Made by a program: the position numbers and the translations under genes
Shown: positions 17,651 to 26,564 of the stretch, one piece after another
How positions within the stretch are numbered: the stretch's first letter is position 1
How the letters are laid out: every line of letters begins with the position of its first letter
Notes under the pieces: model-generated
What the model saw: the letters and a program-made list of their open reading frames with translations, nothing else
Database searches by the model: none
What the model was told of the DNA's origin: nothing
NCBI RefSeq assembly: GCF_032399705.1
Contig: NZ_CP135922.1
Location: forward strand, 5,828,001-5,892,000
Origin: Paenibacillus sp. BIC5C1
Lineage (GTDB): Bacteria; Bacillota; Bacilli; Paenibacillales; Paenibacillaceae
Length of the DNA stretch: 64,000 nucleotides
Direction: 5' to 3'

Positions 17651-19348
17651 ATGAATCCCTTAGGGCAGCCTTTGGTACTCAAAGCTAACTTTAAGCGTTT
17701 AGGGTTGCTTGCGGCGATTGGCCTGATTCTGTTTTTCGTTTTTCAAATCTTTCCTGCCACCTCATCGCAAACGACTGATATCCAGTCTACTTCCTTCATA
17801 AGCAAGGAGAAAGCGGCGGAATCGGCACGATCTTTTGCAGCTTCTCTACCTGATTATATCCTTCCGACGGATACCGGAAACGAGCTGGTGACGTACCAAA
17901 CCCATTCCGATATCTATGGGTATATGGCCAAAACCAAACAGTTAGAAACCTATAACAAGAAATGGGAAACAGCCTATCCTTACGATGTGTACCGCGTTCG
18001 TTTGCCCGATCAGGATAAAGGCGGTTATTTGAATGTTGACGTACATATGAGAACAGGAAAAGTTGTCGGCTTCAAGCGCGAACTGCCTTCTTCCCTGTAT
18101 GCATCCATTGAGGCTGAACAGGACAAGAGCAAAGTGAATGCTGCTCAACGTTTAGCTGAAGATAACCTTTCTCTAAATGAAAAAGAACAGCTTGCCGCTG
18201 GCGTGCTTGGCGAATTCGGTTATAATGTGCCAAAACTTCAGCTGGACACCCGTGAAGAAGAAGCGGGGCTGCAATACACGGATAATGAAAAGCAAATTGG
18301 GGATTCCAAGCTGGAACTGAACTTTACATTTGAAAATGGAGCCGTCCGCTCCTTCGAATCGGTTTTCTCAGTCCCTGCCTCCCATACCGACTATGTAGAA
18401 AATCAAACCCGGCAAGCCAACTGGATGACTTACGGCGGTTATGCTTTCCTGACCTTTGTGCTTGGCGTGCTCGCGATTATCTACAGTATTCTGACGAGAG
18501 CTCACACGTCGTTCAAACGCGGAATTGTTCTGTCTCTGGTATACTTTGCGGCTTCCGTGATTGGCACACTGAACATGATTCCGCTCTTTCAGGCGCAAGG
18601 GCTGTCTAACTTTATGCTGACTTTTCTGATGGTCATGCAGGCTGGGATAACACTAGTCATGAGTGCAACCATCTATCTGTCGCTTGTTGCCGGTGACGGC
18701 ATGTGGCGCAAAATCGGCCTGAATCCTTGGCCTCGGGCCAAAGAACCCGGATACGGCAAATATGTACTGCACAGTATGTATACAGGTTACTTATGGGCGT
18801 TGATTCTGTTGGGTGTGCAATCGGTACTGTTCTTTATTCTGGAGCGCAGTATTGGAAGCTGGTCAACAACATCGGCTGACCAGTCCACATACAACATGAG
18901 TTATGCCTGGATCTTCCCGATTATGGCCTGGATGGCGGGAATCGGTGAGGAAACAGTGTATCGTCTGTTCGGGATTCGAATGATGCAGAAGGTTGTACGC
19001 AATACGTTCATTGCCTGCCTTATCCCAACATTAATCTGGGCTCTGGGACACACCTTGTACCCGATCTATCCCGTCATCACACGTCCAATAGAGCTTACTG
19101 TCATCGGACTCCTGTTCAGTCTGATCATGCTGCGTCACGGCTTCATCGCCGTTGTATTCGCACATGTTATCTTTGACAGCCTGTTGATGGGGCTAAGCCT
19201 GATCTTCATGGGTGATGCACTGAACATTTCCGCAGGACTTTTCTGGATTGTGCTTCCGGCGATCGTTGGTTATGTCATCTATAAGATGAATCCAAAACAA
19301 AAAGAGAAGCCGTATGTCACGACTCCTCATCACGAAGTGCTGCAATAA
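17651..19348 (+). CDS. CPBP-family intramembrane metalloprotease
   Basis: The 565-residue protein has one N-terminal membrane span (about 17-35), a large soluble region to about residue 245, and then eight or so spans. The C-terminal domain carries the CPBP (CAAX-protease-like) motifs [18 protein letters not shown] and FAHVIFDS, which supply the catalytic glutamates and histidines. Such proteases cleave or mature membrane peptides and can give bacteriocin immunity; the substrate here is unknown. The long N-terminal extracytoplasmic region is larger than in most family members. Its last 32 bases overlap the 3' end of uvrC on the other strand. Confidence 0.84.
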   Translation: MNPLGQPLVLKANFKRLGLLAAIGLILFFVFQIFPATSSQTTDIQSTSFISKEKAAESARSFAASLPDYILPTDTGNELVTYQTHSDIYGYMAKTKQLETYNKKWETAYPYDVYRVRLPDQDKGGYLNVDVHMRTGKVVGFKRELPSSLYASIEAEQDKSKVNAAQRLAEDNLSLNEKEQLAAGVLGEFGYNVPKLQLDTREEEAGLQYTDNEKQIGDSKLELNFTFENGAVRSFESVFSVPASHTDYVENQTRQANWMTYGGYAFLTFVLGVLAIIYSILTRAHTSFKRGIVLSLVYFAASVIGTLNMIPLFQAQGLSNFMLTFLMVMQAGITLVMSATIYLSLVAGDGMWRKIGLNPWPRAKEPGYGKYVLHSMYTGYLWALILLGVQSVLFFILERSIGSWSTTSADQSTYNMSYAWIFPIMAWMAGIGEETVYRLFGIRMMQKVVRNTFIACLIPTLIWALGHTLYPIYPVITRPIELTVIGLLFSLIMLRHGFIAVVFAHVIFDSLLMGLSLIFMGDALNISAGLFWIVLPAIVGYVIYKMNPKQKEKPYVTTPHHEVLQ

Positions 19349-21395
19349 TCTGATTCGCAAGCTTGTCACCAATAGATAGAGGCCGGAAGTCTTCGACGCT
19401 GGCCTCTTTTATTTTCCGTAAAGAGCCAAAATGCTTCAACAGCAGCTTACGCCGCTTTTCTCCAATGCCCGGAATGGCATCCAGACGGGAAGTCACCATT
19501 GATTTCCCACGCTGCTCACGGTGGAACGAAATTGCAAAACGGTGAACCTCATCCTGAATCCGCTGCAACAGGTAGAACTCCTGACTGTCACGCGGCAGAG
19601 AGATGACTTCCGGCGGATTGCCGATCATCAATTGTGAGGTCTTGTGCTTCGCATCCTTCACCAGTCCACATACCGGAATAAACAGCCCCAGCTCATTTTC
19701 CAAAATATCGACCGCAGCCGAGATCTGTCCTTTGCCGCCATCGACCACGATCAGGTCAGGCTGGGTCAGATTTTCTTTCAATACCCGCTCGTAACGTCGA
19801 CGGATAACTTCTCGCATCGTTTCATAATCATCCGGTCCTTCAACCGAACGCACTTTATATTTGCGGTATTCTTTCTTATCGGGTTTACCATCAGTAAATA
19901 CAATCATGGCAGATACCGGGTTTGTACCCTGGATGTTCGAGTTATCAAACGCTTCAATACGGTGAAGCTGATCCAGTCCAATAAAGCGCCCCAGTCCTTC
20001 AGCGGCTTTCGAGGTTCGCTCTTCGTTTCGCTCGATCAGACGGAATTTCTCCTCCAACGCTACACGCGCGTTATCTACAGCCATCGTGATCATCTGCCGT
20101 TTCAATCCGCGCTGCGGAATGTGGACTTTAATTTCCAGCCATTCCTGCAATGCTGCTGCGACCTGAGATGGATCTTCGAAGCCTGGAGGCTGTTTATCAG
20201 CCGATACATCTTCCTGAGCAACAGCGTCGTCCTGAATAGCCATCGCAGCTTCCTCAGCCTCTGCTTCCGGTTGGATATCGCCATAGGATTCACGGGACTC
20301 GGCAACACGTAAATCCATCGCAGAATCTTGCGCCAAGTGCGTTGTCTGTTCTGACTCGGCTGTCACCGCCGCAGGTACCACTGCATCAGCATCAGCACTG
20401 TCGTCACCCGCTGCAAGATCTTTTGGCATTTCCGGCAGTAAGATCTCCTGTGGCAATGCTGGATTATCACTATAGTACTGGGTCACGTAAGACATAAAGT
20501 CACTATAGGCCTCACCGTAAAACGGGAACGTTGATACGTGGCGTTCGATCATTTTCCCCTGACGCATATATAGAATCTGGACACACATCCAGCCTTTATC
20601 GATGGCAAAACCAAACACATCGCGGTCTCTGGCGTCCGCCATCGTAATTTTCTGTTTTTCCATCATCGCATCAATGGCAATGACCTGATCCCGAAGTTCC
20701 TTGGCTCGTTCAAAATACAGATCCTCAGCCGCTTCCTGCATTTTGCGCTGTAAATCCTTCTTGATCTCCTCATGGCCTCCACTTAGAAAAGAACTGATCT
20801 CCTGGGAAATCTCATCATACTGCTCCTTGCCCACTTCTTGCACACAGGGAGCGAGGCACTGTCCCATATGATAATACAGGCATACTTCCTTCGGCATCAC
20901 GCCGCATTTGCGTAACGGATACATCCGGTCAAGCAGCTTTTTCGTTTGGTGTGCCGCATATGAATTCGGATAAGGTCCGAAGTATTTGGCTTTATCTTTG
21001 AGCACCCGCCGGGTCACTTCGAGTCGGGGATGCTTTTCATTCGTAATTTTAAGGTAAGGAAATGTCTTATCATCCTTGAGCAACACGTTATACCGCGGCA
21101 TATGTTTCTTGATCAGGTTACACTCCAGAATGAGTGCTTCCATATTACTGCCGGTAACGATATATTCGAAATCACGGATTTCGGACACCAGGCGCTGTGT
21201 CTTCCCATTATGACTGCCGATAAAATATGATCTTACGCGATTCTTCAGCACTTTGGCTTTACCTACATAGATAATGGTACCTTCACTGTTTTTCATCAGG
21301 TAGCAGCCAGACATGTCGGGCAGCAAAGCCAGCTTGTGGCGGATCTGCTCCAGTGCCTTCTCCTGTTCCTGCACATTTGTAATGAATTCATCCAT
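19317..21395 (-). CDS. uvrC: UvrABC system protein C
   Basis: The 692-residue protein is the dual-incision nuclease of nucleotide excision repair. It has the GIY-YIG domain (residues about 25-105, SGCYLMK...IIYVGKA), four cysteines C164, C172, C180 and C184 that hold an iron-sulfur cluster in E. coli UvrC, a UVR motif (about 208-243), the RNase H-like nuclease ([11 protein letters not shown]...VDGGKGQ) and C-terminal HhH motifs ([10 protein letters not shown]). It is about 90 residues longer than usual because of an Ala/Asp/Glu-rich insert at about 325-408, between the UVR and nuclease parts. The ribosome site is AAGGAGG. Confidence 0.95.
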   Translation of the reverse strand: MDEFITNVQEQEKALEQIRHKLALLPDMSGCYLMKNSEGTIIYVGKAKVLKNRVRSYFIGSHNGKTQRLVSEIRDFEYIVTGSNMEALILECNLIKKHMPRYNVLLKDDKTFPYLKITNEKHPRLEVTRRVLKDKAKYFGPYPNSYAAHQTKKLLDRMYPLRKCGVMPKEVCLYYHMGQCLAPCVQEVGKEQYDEISQEISSFLSGGHEEIKKDLQRKMQEAAEDLYFERAKELRDQVIAIDAMMEKQKITMADARDRDVFGFAIDKGWMCVQILYMRQGKMIERHVSTFPFYGEAYSDFMSYVTQYYSDNPALPQEILLPEMPKDLAAGDDSADADAVVPAAVTAESEQTTHLAQDSAMDLRVAESRESYGDIQPEAEAEEAAMAIQDDAVAQEDVSADKQPPGFEDPSQVAAALQEWLEIKVHIPQRGLKRQMITMAVDNARVALEEKFRLIERNEERTSKAAEGLGRFIGLDQLHRIEAFDNSNIQGTNPVSAMIVFTDGKPDKKEYRKYKVRSVEGPDDYETMREVIRRRYERVLKENLTQPDLIVVDGGKGQISAAVDILENELGLFIPVCGLVKDAKHKTSQLMIGNPPEVISLPRDSQEFYLLQRIQDEVHRFAISFHREQRGKSMVTSRLDAIPGIGEKRRKLLLKHFGSLRKIKEASVEDFRPLSIGDKLANQIIAALRDEES

Positions 21396-21466
21396 AATTC
21401 GGTGGGTCCTCCTTCCCGATTACTGAGAAAGCTGATAGCTTCACCTTACATGAGGCACTCTGATGA

Positions 21467-21623
21467 CAGAATGACCTTTCGATCGCTGTTACCCCCAGAT
21501 TTCTTTGATTCTTTTCTTATAACGTATAAATCCGGGGATAGCGCATGCTTACGAAGCAGCTTTCTTTCAGAAAGCTTTTTGGCGACCACTTCGTTTCTAC
21601 AGGTCATTTCTGCCCTCTCCGTT
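21467..21623 (+). repeat. Interspersed hairpin repeat, copy B (long form)
   Basis: Basal arm CAGAATGACC (21467-21476) pairs with GGTCATTTCTG (21602-21612) with one bulged base. The core CGATCGCTGTTACCCCC...GATTT and AAATCCGGGGATA (21528-21540) is present. The long form has an extra perfect hairpin AGCTTTCT-TTC-AGAAAGCT (21558-21576) followed by TTTT, then GGCGACCACTTCGTTTCTAC and the end TTCTGCCCTCTCCGTT. Confidence 0.85.
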
Positions 21624-21696
21624 GTTCATGTAAATTTCAGTTTCACCTTATAATAAATAGTATATCTTATATTGTCCTATATGAAAGTATTCGACG

Positions 21697-21727
21697 CAAA
21701 ACGCCCCCGGCGCATAACCGGAGGCGT
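21697..21727 (-). terminator. Intrinsic terminator after trxA
   Basis: On the minus strand the stem ACGCCTCCGG/CCGGGGGCGT with a 7-base loop is followed by TTTTGCG. It lies 19 bases after the trxA stop codon. Confidence 0.75.
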
Positions 21728-21745
21728 ATGTGAAATCTTGGTTAA

Positions 21746-22063
21746 TTATTGGTGTTTTTCGATAATTCCTTTGAGAGCATCTTTCGAGTTCAGACCAACC
21801 ACTTTATCAACCGGTTGACCATCTTTGAAGAAGATCAATGTTGGAATGCTCATTACGCCGAAGCGGGAAGCGGATTCCGGGTTTTCGTCCACATTGACTT
21901 TAGCAATTTTCACTGCATCGCCAACTTCGGTGGACAGCTCTTCCAGGATTGGAGCGAGCATTTTACAAGGACCGCACCAAGGCGCCCAGAAATCAACAAG
22001 AACCGTTCCTTCGCCTTCGACTTCAGCGTTGAAGGATTGATCGGATACGTTAACAATAGCCAT
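21746..22063 (-). CDS. trxA: Thioredoxin
   Basis: This 105-residue protein has the active site WCGPCK at about residues 29-34 and the conserved cis-proline region SIPTLIFFKDG. It is a general cytoplasmic disulfide reductase, recycled by thioredoxin reductase. Size and sequence are typical. The ribosome site AAGGAGG lies before the ATG, and a nested inverted repeat (22149-22189) upstream may be an operator. Confidence 0.96.
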   Translation of the reverse strand: MAIVNVSDQSFNAEVEGEGTVLVDFWAPWCGPCKMLAPILEELSTEVGDAVKIAKVNVDENPESASRFGVMSIPTLIFFKDGQPVDKVVGLNSKDALKGIIEKHQ

Positions 22064-22148
22064 GAGATTGTCCTCCTTATATATACTTACGGTTTATTTT
22101 AACCTGTAACGTCGTGAACGACACTTCCAGTATAACACAGGTACTCTA

Positions 22149-22189
22149 ATGTTGTGAAATGAACACATCAATGTTCATCTTCCCAACAT
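22149..22189. promoter_or_regulatory. Nested inverted repeat upstream of trxA
   Basis: The outer arms ATGTTG/CAACAT and inner arms ATGAACA (22159-22165)/TGTTCAT (22172-22178) share one centre. The site is 86-126 bases before the trxA start and on the other side about 140 bases before the small membrane peptide gene. It may be an operator; no matching regulator is known to me. Confidence 0.4.
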
Positions 22190-22326
22190 CAAATCTTCAC
22201 AATTGAAGAACTTGCAGGTTCACTGCAAAATCTTTACAAACGCTTTCTTTTCCAAGTATACTAAAATTACTCCGGGCTGCAGCTCCCTGTAAGGGCAAGC
22301 TGTTATCCCCATAAGGAGGCAATACC

Positions 22327-22482
22327 ATGGATGCAAATGTGCGGATCAACGACCCGCGTGAACATGTGAACGAGGAACCCCGTAACGATCTGTTTGATCT
22401 GATAGCGGGTGTTGCTGGCATGGCCGGCCTGATGACGGTTATCTTTTTCGGAATGGTTATTTTCAAATTTATCACCGAATAG
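22327..22482 (+). CDS. Small single-span membrane protein (51 residues)
   Basis: The frame begins at an ATG with a perfect ATAAGGAGG 7 bases upstream and is closed by a strong terminator 25 bases after its stop, so it looks like a real gene. The product is MDANVRINDPREHVNEEPRN, then a polar-to-hydrophobic segment with one membrane span (about residues 27-47, rich in Gly, Met, Val, Phe) and a short tail FITE. I do not recognise a family. It stands alone, divergent from trxA. Confidence 0.75.
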   Translation: MDANVRINDPREHVNEEPRNDLFDLIAGVAGMAGLMTVIFFGMVIFKFITE

Positions 22483-22506
22483 GAACTTCAGGCTGCACGT
22501 AGGCCA

Positions 22507-22550
22507 GAAAAGCCCGGTTTTCGCGACGATGCGAAAGCCAGGCTTTTTTT
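22507..22550 (+). terminator. Intrinsic terminator after the 51-residue gene
   Basis: AAAAGCCCGGTTTTCGC pairs with GCGAAAGCCAGGCTTTT around a 6-base loop, followed by a run of T. It may also work for dnaI on the other strand, where the arm is followed by TTTTCTGG. Confidence 0.85.
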
Positions 22551-22598
22551 GGGACTATAAGAGTAAAAAATAGATCAGATCGGTAACATAAGTAGAAA

Positions 22599-23549
22599 TT
22601 AACGTTTGCCCCGCTGATTCTCACCCCGAACCGAGATGACATCAACAAACGGACGAATCCGGTCCATCAAACGCTGGCCTTTGTTCATTTCCTCGCCGTC
22701 CCTACTGGTGAAGCTAAGATGTTTCTCCAGCCCATCCAAGTTGTAGTTGGACGTGTAAAATGTAGGTTTGCGATTCATACGGTAGTTCAGAATGGAACCC
22801 ATCACATGATCCCTAACCCATGGGTTCAGATTTTCTGCCCCAATATCATCAAAGATGAGCAGATCACAGCTTTTCAAAATATCCGTCGTTTCCTTCAGCT
22901 TGTTCCCTTCACTGATCATGGATTTCAGATCCTCCACAAAATCAGGCATGTAGATAATAACACCCGTGTGGCCCACAACCGCGAGTTCATGCAGCAGATA
23001 ACACATCAGAAACGTCTTGCCCGTTCCAAATGATCCTTCCAAAAACAGTCCTTGCGGAGACAATCCATTCTCCTTGGTGTCGTTAATATAACGCAGAACC
23101 TGGTTCACCGCCGGAGCACGCATCCGATCCTTGCCCATGATTTCCACATCGTTATATCCTGCATTGAGCGCACGCTCGTCCACATAGAAACTGCGGATTC
23201 TTTGCTTGATAACATGCTCATTTTGCCGGGCGATATGTTTGGAACAAGGTGCTTTTTTATCTATAATTTCGGGTTTACCGTTAAAATGCTCTACTTCCAG
23301 TTTGCAAAAGTGACCCTGGAAATCGTTAGGACAGTTGTCGAGCCCCGGACAGTTCGCACAGTTCTTCGAATCTTTGGCATACTGATACAGCTTGCTCAGA
23401 TCGGTAATAAGCTGTGCATCTTTCAGTTCAGGATGACCTGCGCGGAATTCGCGTACGTACGGATCTTCCATCAATTCCGCCGCAATCCGCCGCGACTGTT
23501 CACGAAAGGAAGGATTCAGCTGCTGAAGCAGTCCTCCCAAGGATTCCAT
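22599..23549 (-). CDS. dnaI: Primosomal helicase loader DnaI
   Basis: The start chosen is the ATG at 23549 (MESLGGLLQQLN), with AAGGGGG upstream and the same N-terminus as B. subtilis DnaI; the frame extends nine codons upstream. The 316-residue product has an N-terminal zinc-binding region with C and H residues (SKNCANCPGLDNCP...HFCK) and an AAA+ domain with Walker A GSFGTGKT and Walker B LLIFDDIG. It loads the replicative helicase. In B. subtilis its gene directly follows dnaB; here dnaB is 25 kb away on the same strand. Confidence 0.95.
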   Translation of the reverse strand: MESLGGLLQQLNPSFREQSRRIAAELMEDPYVREFRAGHPELKDAQLITDLSKLYQYAKDSKNCANCPGLDNCPNDFQGHFCKLEVEHFNGKPEIIDKKAPCSKHIARQNEHVIKQRIRSFYVDERALNAGYNDVEIMGKDRMRAPAVNQVLRYINDTKENGLSPQGLFLEGSFGTGKTFLMCYLLHELAVVGHTGVIIYMPDFVEDLKSMISEGNKLKETTDILKSCDLLIFDDIGAENLNPWVRDHVMGSILNYRMNRKPTFYTSNYNLDGLEKHLSFTSRDGEEMNKGQRLMDRIRPFVDVISVRGENQRGKR

Positions 23550-23576
23550 GGCTTCAAGCCCCCTTAATAGTTTCAA

Positions 23577-23662
23577 TATAGAATGAACAATTGAATTTTA
23601 CGATGACCATCATGATGGCAGGGTAACCTTCGATCGCTTGTAATTCTACTGTTCATTCTATA
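23577..23662. repeat. Long inverted repeat just upstream of dnaI
   Basis: A perfect 13-bp inverted repeat, TATAGAATGAACA (23577-23589) and TGTTCATTCTATA (23650-23662), encloses 60 bases that contain inner complementary stretches (CCATCATGATGG and weaker ones) and the segment CTTCGATCGC, also found at the head of the hairpin repeats. It resembles a small MITE-like hairpin. It has no T-run and sits between the mannosidase operon and dnaI. Confidence 0.55.
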
Positions 23663-23779
23663 TAAACTTGAGGAATAACTCAACATTTTCAGCTGGAAAA
23701 AGCATTATCCATTCCATGACAGTACACAGAACTTCGGTTAGTCAGTACACAAAAAATTGATCCGATCACGCTTGGAAAA

Positions 23780-26560
23780 TTAACGACGCAACCCCACCGT
23801 AACAATCTCACAAGGTCCCGCTTGAAGAGCCCATTCTTTGCTAGTCAAGGCAGTTGAAGATTCATTTATCATCGAAGCATTCAGTTTGCCTGTCTCTTCT
23901 TCCAGAATGTTGCTCTGATATGCATCTTCCAATGCTTGCGGGATGGACTCAGAAGCAGCAAACTTCAACCCAGTTGTATTCGACCCCATATTATACCAAC
24001 GCAACATCAGATCACCCGAATCCTCGTTCACCTTCAGTGAAGAAAAAGCAAGACCGTCCCCTTGCCACTCAAACGGTGAGTTGCTCGGCGTCAGGAATCC
24101 CGGGTGCACGTTCGTCTGAGCCAAAGTCCATGGAATCTGGAACTGATAAGCTTCAATGTACGCTCCGGAAGTTGCTCCATTCCCGTCATGAGGGATAATC
24201 TCCAGTTGGAAGGAATGCTCACCAAGACACTGAGCTTCCGGTGTAGGGAACAATCCCCAGTCTCCAAGCTCTCCCACCGCACGAAGCAATGTCACGGCAA
24301 TCGTATTCCGTCCATCCTCAAGAACCTCATATTCATTCAGCCCCAGATTGGCTACAACCAATCCAGCCTGATCCTCACTCACATCAACAAAACTTTGCTG
24401 ATGCTGGGTATTGCTCGGATTCTGCCATTCCGGTGCAGGCGTATTATCGCGAGTAGCAATTTCGAACATCGAGTCAACGTGATGAACAGCAGCTGTCAGA
24501 TCCGTCGGGAAGAGTGCCCGTACCCGATGATCCTTCGCCTGATTGTTAAAGGTTGTTTCGAGCTTGATGCCTTTTCCAGTGCGGCTTAACGACACAATGG
24601 TTCGGATATTGAGCGTAACCATTTGTTTGGAACGTTGCGCTTTGCGATGCGGATAATAAATCAGTTCCCGCTGCTCTCGATCAAGCGTTTCGTCAGCGGA
24701 TTCAGGAATTTCCCAATGATGAACAATTTCGTACGAAGCTCTGTAAGGCGCATCTTCAATAACACGAATTTCGGCCCGAAGATCCTTCGTAGTCAATGCT
24801 ACTTCGTTCTCCGGTTGCTTGAACATGTACTCATTGCCGATATCACCGACATTTTCATACACGCCAAGATCTTTATACGTCCGGCCTGTCCGTTTATCCG
24901 TGAGTGCAAAAGACCCGTTGTCTGCAATAGTTACGTTAAAATATTCATTTTCCATGCCACGTTCACCACGCAGCAGTGTATTTGAATCACTCGCAGCATG
25001 GCTGTCCATGCGAACCAAGGCATACGTCTTCAGGCCAAGTGCAGGCACATTCTCTGCTTCAAAGGTGATTCTCACCCGACGACAGCTATATGGCTGACGG
25101 AATCGATCATCCGGCAGATCATAGCCGAATTGCAGACCCAGATCTTCTACCGTACACGGCACCGAGTTGCCTTCTTCATCCACCAATATCCGACCTGACA
25201 GGTCGATGGCGTTCATTTTGGCTGCCATATCTTCCAATGAGAAGCCTTCACGGAAGTACAGACGGGCCGAATCCAGTTCAATCTGAACCACACCGCTGCG
25301 CTCCCATCCCGATGTGTTAAACACAACCACAGGCCGCGCTTCTTCACCATATCGTTCAAATGTTGAAGTATCCACAGCTGCAGCGATTTGGCTGGTGCTA
25401 TCCTCAATCAGGGCCTCAGCGACATGACGGCTCTTATCAAAACGGGTGACCATCTCGCGATGTACCTCGTCAACGCTACAGCCACAGATACTGTCATGCG
25501 GATGATTCTGCATCAACGTTTTCCAGGCATAGGTAAACTGATCATGCGGATATGGATGACCTAGCAGATGCGCGTACGAAGCCAGTGGCTCAGCCACTTT
25601 TTCCAACATGGCTTGGCCAAGTTGGTTCATCTGTTTCAGATAAACGCGTGCCGAAGCCGTGTTCACCAAAGTGCCCCAGCCATCGGTACGCTGGCTGCGC
25701 AGCTCTCCTTTTACAACAGACAGCTCCTGAACCGCAGATGCTTTCAACGCTGACAGATAGTCCGGGAAGTTGGAGTGAACAAACTCGATATCGGGATACA
25801 ATTGTTCAGCCATACGGATGGCTTCAGGCAGATCCTTCTGAATCGGTTGGTGATCACATCCGTTCATGTACAGCAATTCATTGGTCGATGCATATTTCTC
25901 CGCGTCAGCCAGCTTGGTTTCCCAGAACTTACGAGCTGAAGCTTCATCCACAGGAACTTCATTCCCGTTAGAGTACCAGTTGGCAAATAAAACACCAAGC
26001 ACTTTAGATCCATCTGGCCCTTCCCACATCAGCTCTGAGAAACTGGATTCATATCCATCGTCAGACACCATGTTGTTGAAGCCCGTTGGTTTCACGCCTC
26101 GCCCAAAAAAGACATTATCGATGCCCGATTGCAGCATAAGCTGCGGTGTCTGACCCACAAGTCCGAACGTATCTGGGAAGTATCCGATCTTTGAAGGTGT
26201 TCCATAACGTTTGGCATCCCGATGTCCAACCTGCATATTACGTACGTTCGCTTCACCACTGGTCAGGAAAGCATCCTGCAAAATATACCAAGGCCCTATG
26301 ACAATACGGCCATCGCGAATATGCTTCTCCAATCGTTCCTTCTGCTCAGGTCTAACCTGAAGATAGTCATCGATGATGATCGTCTGGCCGTCCAGGTAAA
26401 AGCTTTTAAAATCCGGCCCTTGATCGAGCTGATCCAGCAAGGCATCCACCAGTTGCACCAATCGCATATGATGCTTCTCATACGGCAAATACCATTCCCG
26501 ATCCCAGTGCGTGTGAGAAATAATATGCGCTCTTTTCGATTTGCTTGTTGGTTTGGTCAT
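23780..26560 (-). CDS. GH38 alpha-mannosidase (first copy, 926 residues)
   Basis: The N-terminus carries the GH38 zinc and catalytic motif SHTHWDREW (H18, D20), the nucleophile region GYFPDTFG (D130) and the zinc-ligand motif NHPHDSICGCS (H355, D356). A C-terminal beta-sandwich region of about 500 residues follows. Length and motifs fit the group that includes MngB and streptococcal GH38 enzymes, which remove alpha-linked mannose. There is no signal peptide, so it acts on imported glycans in the cytoplasm. It is the last gene of the operon, 4 bases after the clan GH-A gene. Confidence 0.94.
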   Translation of the reverse strand: MTKPTSKSKRAHIISHTHWDREWYLPYEKHHMRLVQLVDALLDQLDQGPDFKSFYLDGQTIIIDDYLQVRPEQKERLEKHIRDGRIVIGPWYILQDAFLTSGEANVRNMQVGHRDAKRYGTPSKIGYFPDTFGLVGQTPQLMLQSGIDNVFFGRGVKPTGFNNMVSDDGYESSFSELMWEGPDGSKVLGVLFANWYSNGNEVPVDEASARKFWETKLADAEKYASTNELLYMNGCDHQPIQKDLPEAIRMAEQLYPDIEFVHSNFPDYLSALKASAVQELSVVKGELRSQRTDGWGTLVNTASARVYLKQMNQLGQAMLEKVAEPLASYAHLLGHPYPHDQFTYAWKTLMQNHPHDSICGCSVDEVHREMVTRFDKSRHVAEALIEDSTSQIAAAVDTSTFERYGEEARPVVVFNTSGWERSGVVQIELDSARLYFREGFSLEDMAAKMNAIDLSGRILVDEEGNSVPCTVEDLGLQFGYDLPDDRFRQPYSCRRVRITFEAENVPALGLKTYALVRMDSHAASDSNTLLRGERGMENEYFNVTIADNGSFALTDKRTGRTYKDLGVYENVGDIGNEYMFKQPENEVALTTKDLRAEIRVIEDAPYRASYEIVHHWEIPESADETLDREQRELIYYPHRKAQRSKQMVTLNIRTIVSLSRTGKGIKLETTFNNQAKDHRVRALFPTDLTAAVHHVDSMFEIATRDNTPAPEWQNPSNTQHQQSFVDVSEDQAGLVVANLGLNEYEVLEDGRNTIAVTLLRAVGELGDWGLFPTPEAQCLGEHSFQLEIIPHDGNGATSGAYIEAYQFQIPWTLAQTNVHPGFLTPSNSPFEWQGDGLAFSSLKVNEDSGDLMLRWYNMGSNTTGLKFAASESIPQALEDAYQSNILEEETGKLNASMINESSTALTSKEWALQAGPCEIVTVGLRR

Positions 26561-26564
26561 TGTA

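Larger units (their letters stand above)
21396..21745. other. Gap between trxA and uvrC holding repeat copy B
   Basis: The 350 bases contain the long-form repeat copy B (21467-21623), an AT-rich stretch and the trxA terminator. No gene was seen. Confidence 0.6.
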
